This document shows, one piece after another, positions 1 through 8,131 of a DNA stretch of 25,090 bases. The notes under the pieces were generated by a model. It saw only the letters and a list, made by a program, of their open reading frames with translations, had not been told where the DNA came from and ran no database searches. The position numbers were made by a program, and so were the translations under genes. Each line of letters begins with the position of its first letter. Within the stretch, counting starts at the first letter, position 1. The stretch comes from Priapulus caudatus (Eukaryota > Priapulida > Priapulimorpha > Priapulimorphida > Priapulidae), in NCBI RefSeq assembly GCF_000485595.1, contig NW_014577416.1, positions 124,525-149,614 of the forward strand, written 5' to 3'.

Positions 1-25
1 CTTCTCTCTCTCTCTCTCTCTCTCT
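1..25. repeat. (CT)n microsatellite at the window edge
   Basis: An almost pure CT dinucleotide run opens the window. Its left end is cut off, so its full length is unknown. Confidence 0.9.
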
Positions 26-125
26 ACTTTCAGCGCGTACAACATAGGCCTTCTAATAGTGTTGGACTTGGACACATCCCTCCGGCCCACTTGGGCTCCG
101 CTACTCCCCCGCTCCTTCCAACTTT

Positions 126-205
126 GCTCCCCGCCCCCTTTTCTCCTGGTCTCCCCGCCCCCTTCTGCTCCCGCCCCATTTTTCTCACCGGCTCCGCCCC
201 CTTCT
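126..205. promoter_or_regulatory. Cluster of four CCGCCCC (GC-box-like) motifs
   Basis: Four CCGCCCC-type cores occur near 131, 155, 171 and 194, each set in a pyrimidine-rich context (CTCC before, CTT after). Read on the minus strand they are GGGGCGG, the Sp1/KLF core. They could be a degenerate ~24-bp minisatellite rather than a promoter. They lie about 0.9 kb upstream of the first TAMM41 exon recognised here, but nothing ties them to that gene. Confidence 0.35.
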
Positions 206-240
206 CCCGTTACCACGGCCCCCTGTACTCCCTCTCTGGT

Positions 241-900
241 CAATAACATGTTTAGCAAGGTCCCGTATTTTGATCAAGGTATGACATCCTTCGCGCCATC
301 CTATCGGAGAGAAATAATCATTGTACGCCATTGTATTGTTGGCTGTGTTAACGTCAAACGCATTTATTAAATGTATTAGTAATATTCTAAAAACGTTAAA
401 GTTGGAATTAAATATAATCTTACTCCTGTACCTGATAACGAACAACATTTACTGGACGTTAAGCATTGGTAAAGGCGTTGTGGCCGCTGTGAAACCTTCC
501 ATTATCCCTACACTTCGCATTGTATGGTATTTTCAATAATGTAGCTTTGCGACCTTTTGATCAAATATTGACATCCTCGCGGCACATCTATCGGGCAGAA
601 ATTAATTCATGTACGCCACGATTGTATGTTGTGTTGTAACCGGTCACAACGCATTATTAAATGGGTATTAAATCTTGGCGTAACAACGGGGTAGCTGGAC
701 ATTAATTATAATTACTGGCTACCTTATACAGAACGTAACATTTACTGGATAGGAGGGATTTGGTTAAGGTTTGGCCCCGGCTGAAATTTCCTATCCTACA
801 CTTTCGATGTATTGTATTTCAATAATGTAGTTGCCGATTTTGATCAAATATTGACGATCCTTCGCGCATCTATCGCGTAGAGTAATAATTTCATATGCGC
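241..900. repeat. Tandem repeat of about 290 bp, two units plus a partial third
   Basis: The block beginning CAATAA (241, 534, 820) recurs at spacings of 293 and 286 bases. Each unit carries TTTTGATCAA, then a stretch like GACATCCTTCGCGCATCTAT, then AATAAT..CATGTACGCC. The units differ by many single-base indels and substitutions. The third unit is lost around position 900. No long conserved frame runs through the units, so this looks like a satellite monomer or local tandem duplication rather than coding repeats. Confidence 0.75.
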
Positions 901-1067
901 ACATTGCTATATTATGTGTGTAATGAGGCTGCTACCATGTGTACGAGGCTTGCAGCTAGTCGAGGTTGGTGTACTATGGTGTGCCCTCGTGGTCGCGTTC
1001 AAGATTATGCAGTCAGGTGTTGCTTAAGTCACATTGAGCCAAATGTGGCTTTGCCCAGTATTTTAAG

Positions 1068-1165
1068 CCTGGATTGATTCGTACAAATTTTCCCCAAAGC
1101 AGTACGATTTAGCATTTGCATATGGATCAGGAGTTTTTCAGCAAACAGGTCATGCTAACATTAAG
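1068..1165 (+). CDS. TAMM41: TAMM41 N-terminal exon with the YGSG nucleotidyltransferase motif (partial)
   Basis: The frame closing this exon reads SPKQYDLAFAYGSGVFQQTG followed by HANIK, then a GT donor (AAG|gtatgc at 1166) in phase 0. It matches the start of the TAM41/MMP37 family, where a hydrophobic strand leads into YGSGV-x-x-Q, the glycine-serine loop of the nucleotidyltransferase fold that holds the CTP phosphates. The 5' limit is uncertain. The frame stays open back to 1067, directly after a stop, and an AG at 1066-1067 could be an acceptor. No in-frame ATG is visible, so the true start is upstream or lost to sequence error. The next expected segment, which carries the metal-binding acidic residues (LDF-x-F-x-VDD in relatives), was not found downstream. 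Confidence 0.8.
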
Positions 1166-2190
1166 GTATGCTACTCGACACTGTCAGTTCCATGCCTACT
1201 CAGCTCTCAAGAGTGTACCCATCATACTAGCGCCGCGATACGTTATGGCCGCCATCGTCTGGCAACCTGTACGCGGCCTATACTATGGTTATCTACTAGT
1301 GCTGATAGCGGTCTTATGTTCCCCCAGGGCGTACTGCCCGGAACGTTACCCCTGGGTTGACGGCGTCCGGCTCTATACCGCGAAACGTAGATTTATTTTT
1401 ATTTCTTTTATAGATTTAAAATTTATTTACCTGCTATTCAAGTTATATTACATCTTTTCACATTACGCAACATAAACAAGTTTTTAAAATAAGTACAGGA
1501 GGAGGGCCGAGATTGGACGCTATACAGTCTTTCGAGTCTAGCACTCCGCTAATTAGCAGTTAGATTACTCAATTTGATTCAAGACTTGAACCATGGAATG
1601 CAATTGACGTTTGGAAAATTCCACAGAAAATATATTATGAGGCTTGTTTGAAAAACTGACAACCGCTACCCTGGTACCTTATCTGAATATGCCGGACCTA
1701 ACGTACCTCGCCTTACTCCACTAACGGAGCATCATATGGAGTCGCCTATCGCCCTACTTCCCGTAACTCCTTAACCCTAACGCCGAAACTCTTAACAAAC
1801 CCCTAACCCTAAATCCTAACCCTAACCACCTTATCAAATAGTGACATGGCGTTACGTGATCTGGTTTACCGGACCGCTACCGCAGGTACGTTTCCCGGCT
1901 CAGTTAACCCTGGGTGGCGACATAGAACCTATTGATGCGCTACTTATCTAGAGCGGCTCATTCCTGACCTAGGCGAATATCCGGCGGGAGTTCTAATGTC
2001 ATGTATTGATTGATATATTTTAATTTACATCAGCGCAGTACGATTATTACGGAAGTGGTTGTGACATCAATAAACAAGGGAAAATTTCCGCTCATTTTAC
2101 TGGCCTTGTATCAATACCTACGATTTTACTACCGCGTAATCATCCAACTTGAGCCTTCAACATCGGACACAGTACATTCGCCTTAGCATC
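1166..2190. other. Presumed TAMM41 intron, sequence quality doubtful
   Basis: This ~1-kb stretch should contain the TAMM41 exon or exons between the YGSG motif and TLYISGRLHKP. I could not find them. A 119-codon open frame (1116-1475) overlaps the previous exon in another frame and has no convincing family match beyond a chance-level AYSALK. The stretch contains a telomere-like patch (separate entry). Either the missing exon is corrupted by sequencing error or the interval is misassembled. Confidence 0.5.
1771..1828. repeat. Degenerate CCCTAA (TTAGGG) telomere-like patch
   Basis: AACCCTAA occurs at 1773-1780, and a run of four imperfect CCCTAA units lies at 1800-1828, with an AAATCCTAA variant in the middle. 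It is an interstitial block, not a telomere end. The six-base TTAGGG type is the common one in vertebrates and lophotrochozoans. Most insects use TTAGG. Confidence 0.6.
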
Positions 2191-2284
2191 CATAAACCAG
2201 TAAGTAAAGTCACTCTTTACATTAGTGGCAGGCTTCATAAACCAGTAAGTAAAGTCACTCTTTACATTGGTGGCAGGCTTCATA
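2191..2284 (+). repeat. 45-bp tandem duplication across an exon end and its splice donor
   Basis: Two 45-base units (2191-2235, 2236-2280) begin CATAAACCAGTAAGTAAAGT and differ by one base (ATTAGT versus ATTGGT). A third starts (CATA) and breaks off. Each full unit contains the TAMM41 exon end CATAAACCA followed by the donor gtaagt, so potential donors lie at 2200 and 2245. Only the donor at 2245 is preceded by the family-matching residues TLYISGRLHKP. Confidence 0.85.
2212..2244 (+). CDS. TAMM41: TAMM41 exon end (TLYISGRLHKP), 5' part not resolved
   Basis: The frame ACT..CCA encodes TLYISGRLHKP and stops exactly at a consensus donor (CCA|gtaagt, 2245) in phase 0. TAM41 proteins carry a W-x-x-LYI-x-GR-L-x-KPV block shortly before the next exon. 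That exon here starts with V in phase 0, so joining 2244 to 2529 gives LHKP-V without a frame problem. The upstream part of the exon (the -DLL-x-W- segment in relatives) is not visible. The 45-bp tandem repeat begins there, and the sequence before it does not match the family. Confidence 0.72.
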
Positions 2285-2528
2285 TTATTTTATGTTGTTT
2301 AATTAAATTATTGGCTATAACACATGCATATAATTGCTTATTAAGTTATTATCATTGTAATACGAAATGAGATCGAGTGATTTGCTCTCCAGCCATATCG
2401 TGGCTGATGCTCCTCTATCAAGTAAATTATAATTATTAATTTTGTTTGCTATTCATATAGTTTAGGAGTTGATATAGTAAATCATCTTGTTGTCTTCATC
2501 ATTATTCACAGCTGCTGGTGTTTTGTAG

Positions 2529-2679
2529 GTGCTGTGGTTGAAGGACACACGGCTGAACAAGGTAAACACTGCCGTCCACGTAAACCTACAGAGCGCCGTC
2601 CACACTGCCCTCCTTATGCTGCCGGAGTGCTTCAACGAACAGGATCTATTCCTCAGCATCGCTGGCATCAGTTACTCGG
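2529..2679 (+). CDS. TAMM41: TAMM41 central exon, intact
   Basis: TAMM41 is the inner-mitochondrial-membrane, matrix-facing enzyme that makes CDP-diacylglycerol from CTP and phosphatidic acid, the first committed step to phosphatidylglycerol and cardiolipin. This 151-base exon runs from a TTTTGTAG acceptor to the donor TCGG|gtacgt. It reads VLWLKDTRLNKVNTAVHV, then NLQSAVHTALLMLPECF, then EQDLFLSIAGISYSG. The hallmark blocks NL-x-SAV-x-A-x-LMLPE, ED/EQ-DLF-x-x-IAG-x-SY-x-G and the spacing between them are those of the family. It enters in phase 0 and ends in phase 1 (first base of the Gly codon), which joins correctly to GGGACTTC of the intact copy at 18597. Its last 24 bases plus the donor are repeated twice more downstream. 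Confidence 0.93.
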
Positions 2680-2847
2680 GTACGTGGCATCCTTACTGTG
2701 GATGTAGAGGTGGAGGGTAGCATTGCTGGCATCAGTTACTCGGGTACGTGGCATCCTTACTGTGGATGTAGAGGTGGAGGGTAGCATTGCTGGCATCAGT
2801 TACTCGGGTACGTGGCATCCTTACTGTGGATGTAGAGGTGGAGGGTG
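2656..2847 (+). repeat. 64-bp tandem triplication spanning the exon end and splice donor
   Basis: Three 64-base units start at 2656, 2720 and 2784 with GCAT(C/T)GCTGGCATCAG. A broken fourth begins at 2848. Each unit carries the last 24 bases of the TAMM41 exon, the donor CTCGG|gtacgt and ~40 intron bases ending GGTGGAGGGTA. The only difference I see between full units is GCATC versus GCATT at the start. Only the first unit is attached to the rest of the exon; the other two are decoy donors inside the intron. Confidence 0.93.
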
Positions 2848-3119
2848 GCAGTGCTGGTAACAAGCAGATGTTGGCAGGGAGTGCTGTGAGGATGAACACG
2901 CTGTTGCCTAATTGACAGCTTTGCGTGTTTTGGTTACAATAGCAGTAAATTGCAAGTTATTAATAGTGTCACGTATAAACACATACACCCTTACTACGCT
3001 CTTTCTAAAGATGCAGCATAGTCCAGCCGTATGTGTAAAACCTCAAACCTGCATTTAAACATGATCAAACCATTACTGTTTGCGGTGTGTTTAACTATGG
3101 TGTAATGCTGGCACATCAG

Positions 3120-4161
3120 TGGACTTCAAGAATGACACCCGTGGAGAGATACGAGGCAAAGTAAACTGAACATCGTTGTGCCCGCCGGAATCTGCACCGG
3201 TTTCCGATGAACTGCTATGAGAATATTCTAGACAACATGCATGCACCCTGCATTGGAGACAAAAGCATCGCGTCATTCGACGGTTTGTTCTTCACATGTT
3301 ATTGTCTAATCTGTCACATGGTGCTTGATCTAATCGATGTAGACTGTCGGGCTCCCCTTGAATCGCTTCGTCCGTAATCCTCATTAAGGCAAATCATGTG
3401 GCGATAAGAGCCTTTGTAACACGGCTTCCTCAATATTCTTGCTTGTACGCAATCCAGACGCCACATAGCTGCCTGACACGATCACCGTCGATCTTCGCTG
3501 CCGAGAGGAACTATGCAGGCTGCCTGCATTTGGGAGACATGATGCAATGAAAAGATGCCGGCCATCGACCTAGAGAGCAGTCTGATTCTGTCCCAGCACG
3601 ACTACACGAGTGCATGCTACATATAGCACGGTAAGTAACTGCTGCAGCGAAGCATCATGACACCGGTCGTACCGTGACGGCACGGCTGCGCTGCAACACT
3701 CGTCTTACTTGGCAGGCTAGACGCTGCATCGAAAATGGCTGACACTGTCAACGGACCGATTCCGATTTTCAGCAGCTAACGTCTATCTCGCTCTTGCCGT
3801 GTTAATTCAGCCATACGCAGATACATGCAGCTATCTAGGCCTCAACGCAGAAGTGTGAAGGATTTTCACAGGCAGTTGTGTAAATACAGCGTGAACTACA
3901 ATAACGTAGTGGGCGAAACATCTTTTGTTTGTACATTTAATGGTTAGTGTATGTGTGATGAACAGAAAGTTGAAGATGTACTCTTGGAACAATCATCACA
4001 TCCAGTAACTCATACATATCAAAGTTGTATTAATTTTCGTTGTCTGCTGTTAAACACATGTTAGACATATTTTGTGCTGCATCCATTTAGGAATGGTGAA
4101 CGTCAATGAATATACAGTGGCGAAGTTAACAGCAGATGGCAAACGAGTTTAACGGAGTTGA
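3120..4161 (+). pseudogene. TAMM41: TAMM41 last four exons, copy 1, frame-disrupted
   Basis: The four 3' exons seen intact at 18597-19559 recur here at about 3120-3282, 3450-3630, 3811-3875 and 4091-4161. Landmarks survive (CTGCACCGGTTTC, GAGAATATTCTAGACAACAT, the donor gtaagt at 3631, TTTAG|GAATGGTGAA at 4091), but every exon is interrupted. The first is ~17 bases longer than its twin and full of single-base insertions, and the second has lost the TAG acceptor (TACG). No continuous frame remains. If real, this is a dead duplicate attached to the functional 5' exons, which would leave the gene without a usable 3' end on this side. If it is raw-read noise, it is the same locus as the intact copy. 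I favour noise. Confidence 0.75.
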
Positions 4162-6163
4162 ACAGTCGCAGGTATCTGATGGTGATGTACACATAGACAG
4201 ACGTATGAGAAATTCACAATGTTCTATGTACTCGTATTCTCATTTCCACAAATGCAACATGTATAAAGTGAACCATTTAACATTTGAACAATTGCTGGAT
4301 TACCACGGTAACTCAAAGCATGTTTCTTGGGAAATTATAATTTATAATATAGTTCTCCTTGGTTAGCAGCCAAGCAACAACCACAATTAGTAAAGTATCA
4401 GCAAAACACCGTTACGCAAGAATCAACCAGGATTTTGAGGTATCTGTAGTGTCTACATCTCTTATACTTGTAGCACACATGACACTCTGAAGAAAACCAG
4501 CAGATAGGATATTAATTATGCGTTTATATGTCGAAAAAATTTCAAAGCTTGCTGCTATATTGACTACTGTGAACCACCTGCCATTGCCAATTTCATTAGC
4601 GCATGTTATCTTTCCAGGTGTGCAATTGATCATGCAATCTGTACTGCCATGACCTCGAGTTCCTATTAACAGATAGCTTCGGTCCATTGTTTGGATGGCG
4701 ATATCAGAGCATTGCCTCGCTATGGCACCTCTAAAGATCACCCACAGTCAAGTCGCCCTGTGCTTCTATAACTTTATTGCATCCAGTTATCACCTGCCAT
4801 GAGGTTAGTAATAAGCCGATAATAATCATTTTAGCGTGCCTTTACATTGATGACCGAAATTCAGTACGAATGAAACAGCTGTAAGAAATTATACATGCTT
4901 TGCATGATCGTTGAAATTGAATATAACAAATCCTCAATGCATTTGTCCTTGTGTAAATAATCTAGTTTACACTTGTAATCGTTTTCATATGATATGTATA
5001 CGCATTGGTTTCCTGTGAACATCATTTAAGTAAAACTTGTATTGTAAACCTTAGAAACACGAGTGTATGGATTTGTGTTCGTTCAACAAGCCAAACTAGC
5101 TTAGTTAGAAAGTTCAGATATTATTTTCAATCTAAATAATTCACACAACTCACAACTGTTCTCTTAGCCGCCTGGCAGCGCGTCGTTAGTTGAGGCGGGT
5201 CTCTCTTTGTAAAATGTAAAATTGATGGCGTACAGTACCTATGAGGCTTATAAAGTGAAATATAGTCATATCATATGCAAGTCTCACAGTGGTTGTTATT
5301 ATATATACATATACATTTTCAAACGGTGCCTTTTCCAAACATGCAAGCACAATGAGTAAATTGTGCATACTGGAAGTGCGGAATTTGCATTTAAAAGCCG
5401 GGCTCTACCTGAGTTTATATCCGCTATAGTGTGTGGCGGGATAGGGGGGGGGTTCGCGGAAATACGGGTTCATGCCGAACATTACACTGCGAACGATTCA
5501 AAATAATCCCCCCATACAGATAAGAAAGGGTTAAGAAATGGCCGCACATATTTCTACACAACAGTGCGACACGATAATCACATGTAAAAGTCTCCGCGCA
5601 AGATTACTGAAGAACTAACTGTTATGAGTAGAAAGACCGAGAGACGAGAGAGAATGATACCGAGAGAAACGGAGGTACGTGAGACGAGGTCTGGTAACAG
5701 ACTTAACGATGACACTCCGTTGATGTTTGTGGCGTGGTCCGCGTGCGGTAATAACAAACAAATTCCGTACCGTAGTGTGCGCTCAGACGTCAATACAATC
5801 ATCTCAATGTTTCCCGGATCACCAAACGCCCTGACGGTGCTCCCGTGATCGCGCACCAATCGCACTGATGTAACCTGATTGCGGCAGCAGCGGCCAGACA
5901 AGTCGCCAAATTCGTGGTTGCTAGAGGCATGATTGCAGTAAGCAATAGGCTGTCGCAGCCAACTTCACGGCCAGCATATCTGTTCACGCCTGCCCGTCTG
6001 CGTCCTATATCTGCCTGCCTGCCTGTCGGGCGTGAAGCAGGGGAGTGAAGTTTACATATAGCCACGCGCGAGCAAACGCACCTCGCCATGAGTTTCATCG
6101 TTCCTCAACCAGTCGATAACGTAAATATATCGTGCAGTGCCCCTCTAAGACACGCTCGACGAG

Positions 6164-6185
6164 CGACGACGACGACGACGACGAC
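6164..6185. repeat. Short (GAC)n trinucleotide repeat, copy 1
   Basis: About seven GAC units follow GAGC. The same site in the second copy of the duplication (21436-21483) has sixteen units. Confidence 0.85.
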
Positions 6186-6581
6186 AGACCGGACGACACC
6201 AACCGGCCGTGTGGGTCGGTATCGGCGTGTCGGGTTGCGGCGCGCCCGTCTGATATACGTGTAAAGTAACGTCTATATACTGAGTAAACCAGACGGCCGT
6301 CAAGCAGAATACGCCGATCAACACGTGTATCCGGGACGCTGTACTGATATTGTTGCCGACCGTCCGCGGGCGTCCATTCGCACTGCCCACCACCGCCGCC
6401 GCCGCCACCACTGCGCGCCCGCCTCACTGAAGTGATCTAAGCGCCTTTCGCTGTATGTTGCCTTTCACTTCTTTATCCTCGCGGGTTGTGGTGACTTGGG
6501 ATCATCTCAGCGCCGCGCGTCCGCTTCTGTGTGCTTCAACGCTCGGCGTGCGTGTAAGCGGGGGTAATAAGGTGATCTTGA

Positions 6582-6663
6582 GAGAGAGAAGAGAGAGAGA
6601 GAGAGAAAGAGAGAGATAGAAGAGAGAGAAGAGAAGAGAGAGAGAGAGAAAGAAAGAGAGAGA

Positions 6664-6694
<31 letters not shown>

Positions 6695-6830
6695 CAGACG
6701 AGAGAGGAGAGAGAGAATAGATGGACAACGAGAGAGGAAGAAAGAGAAGAGAAGAGAGAGAGAAGAGAGAGAGAGAAGAGAGAGAGAAGAGAGAGAGAGA
6801 AGAGAGAGAGAGAGAGGAGAGAGAGAGAGC
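6582..6830. repeat. Long GA-rich microsatellite ending copy 1
   Basis: About 250 bases of GA/GAGA with scattered AAG, ATAG and ACGAG interruptions. The duplication ends inside it: copy 2 has only ~22 bases of GA (21930-21951) before different flanking DNA. The Ser/Leu-rich open frames on the minus strand are translations of this repeat, not genes. Confidence 0.95.
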
Positions 6831-6831
6831 A

Positions 6832-7269
6832 CACGTTGCATTGGCAGGGCGGGGCGTAGTATAGCCTATATGTATGTCGCTGAAGGGTACAGGGAGGGTG
6901 GGAGGTTGGGCAGTGCTGAGAGGATGATGGGAGGTTCTATAGGTCAGAAATCATTCGCAGACCCACTCTACTTAAGTATGAAGTCAGATATATAGGCGTA
7001 AGTACGCATCCCACTTCTCCCCCCATAAATGTCCACGACCGCATGCAACTGATGCCACATCGCCGGTGGAGTTATATCTGTATATGACATGACATGACGC
7101 GTGTGTGTCGCCCGCTTCCACGCTCCACGGTATACCATCATGTTGGTCGCTTAATTAAAAAAATACTCGATTCGATTAAACGCATCTGTCTATGTGTCTG
7201 TCTACGTTAAAGGCATTTCTGCATCGGTCTATGTGGGAACGATGCGGGAGTATTCTGTGGTAGACAGAG
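6832..7269. other. Non-repetitive stretch without a recognisable gene
   Basis: Mixed-composition DNA between the GA tract and the TG-rich tract. I see small simple runs (GACATGACATGACG near 7087) but no supported coding or RNA feature. Confidence 0.5.
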
Positions 7270-7905
7270 GATCACGCGAGCGCGTGTATTTGCAGCGGCA
7301 AGGACCGCGGTGTGCGTGCGTGTGTGTGCGTCTTTGTCGTGAAGCGTGCTGTTGTGCAGCGTACGTGACTACGTGTGGACTGTGCGCTGTTCGTGTGTAG
7401 TGTGAGCTTCGTGCGTGTGTGTGCGTGCGTGTGTTTAGAGCTGCGTGTGTGTGATAGCGTGCTGTTGCGAGCGTACGTGACTACTTTTACTGTTGTCGTT
7501 GTTGTGCGTGTGTAGTGTGACTTGTCTGCGTGTGTGCGTGGCGTGCGTGTGTGTGCGTGCGTGTGTGTGAGAGCGTGCGTGTGTGTGCGAGCGTACGTGA
7601 CTACGTGTGTGACTGTGCGTGTGTGCGTGTGTAGGTGTGAGCGTGCATGTGTTGAATGTGAATGTGTTGCGTGTGCGTGTGCCGTGTGCGTGTGCGTGTG
7701 CGTGTTGCGTGTGCGTGTGCGTGTGCGTGTGCGTGTGCTTGTGTGAATGTGTAGTGTGTGTCGTGTGCGTGTGCAGTGCGTTTGCGTTGTGCGTGTGCGT
7801 GTGAATGTGTGAATGTGTGTATGTGTGTGTGTGTGTGTTGTGTGTGTGTTGTGTGTGTGTGTGTTTGTGTGTGCCGTTGTGTGAGTGTGTGTCTGCATGC
7901 GTGCC
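7270..7905. repeat. TG/CG-rich cryptic microsatellite
   Basis: About 640 bases dominated by GTGTGT, GCGTGC and GTGCGT words on the plus strand, including a CGTGTG hexamer run around 7670-7740 and purer GT near 7816-7866. Alternating purine-pyrimidine sequence of this kind can adopt Z-DNA. Long Thr/His and Cys/Val frames on both strands are by-products of the repeat. Confidence 0.93.
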
Positions 7906-8131
7906 TGGGAAGAACACTTTACCGCGGTACCAAGCACTCGCATGTAGAATTCAACTTTCTTCCCTCTCCGTTCTTCGTGCATTGCATTATCAGTGGGGGA
8001 TATCCGATTGTTTCTGTCTGCATGGTCGGTCTGTGAGCTGGGTGCTGGTGGTGTGTCTGCTTCTTCACAGACTACATGCAGACTAATAGCGTTCGTTGCT
8101 TCAGCAGTATCTCATCACGTAACCATACCGA
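7906..8131. other. Unique spacer before the satellite
   Basis: About 225 bases of non-repetitive sequence between the TG tract and the first 19-bp unit. No gene is supported. Confidence 0.5.

Larger units (their letters stand above)
2867..6590 (+). repeat. Large segmental duplication, copy 1 (indel-rich)
   Basis: From GATGTTGGCAGGGAGTGCTG onward this segment runs colinear with 18366-21940, about 15.5 kb away. It holds the TAMM41 3' exons, ~2.3 kb of mostly AT-rich downstream DNA and a CpG-richer end with GAC and CCG repeats. It is ~150 bases longer than copy 2. The differences are mainly scattered one- or two-base insertions, in exons and introns alike. That pattern looks like uncorrected long-read sequence, though an old duplicate cannot be excluded by eye. 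Apart from the exon remnants, no gene is visible. Confidence 0.93.

Noticed and set aside
1116-1475. 119-codon frame as a gene
   Set aside because: It overlaps the TAMM41 YGSG exon in a different frame and reads through its splice donor. The only resemblance (AYSALK to the family's HYSFLK) is too short to count.
2529-2720. 63-codon frame read straight through as a small independent gene
   Set aside because: Residues past 2679 (TWHPYCGCRGGG) are intron. The donor at 2680 and the family alignment show it is one exon of TAMM41.
6502-6841. Three overlapping ~100-codon Ser/Leu frames on the minus strand
   Set aside because: All are readings of the GA microsatellite.
7272-7982. 236-codon minus-strand frame rich in Thr and His
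   Set aside because: Translation of the TG/CG microsatellite. No conserved domain or non-repeat stretch of useful length.
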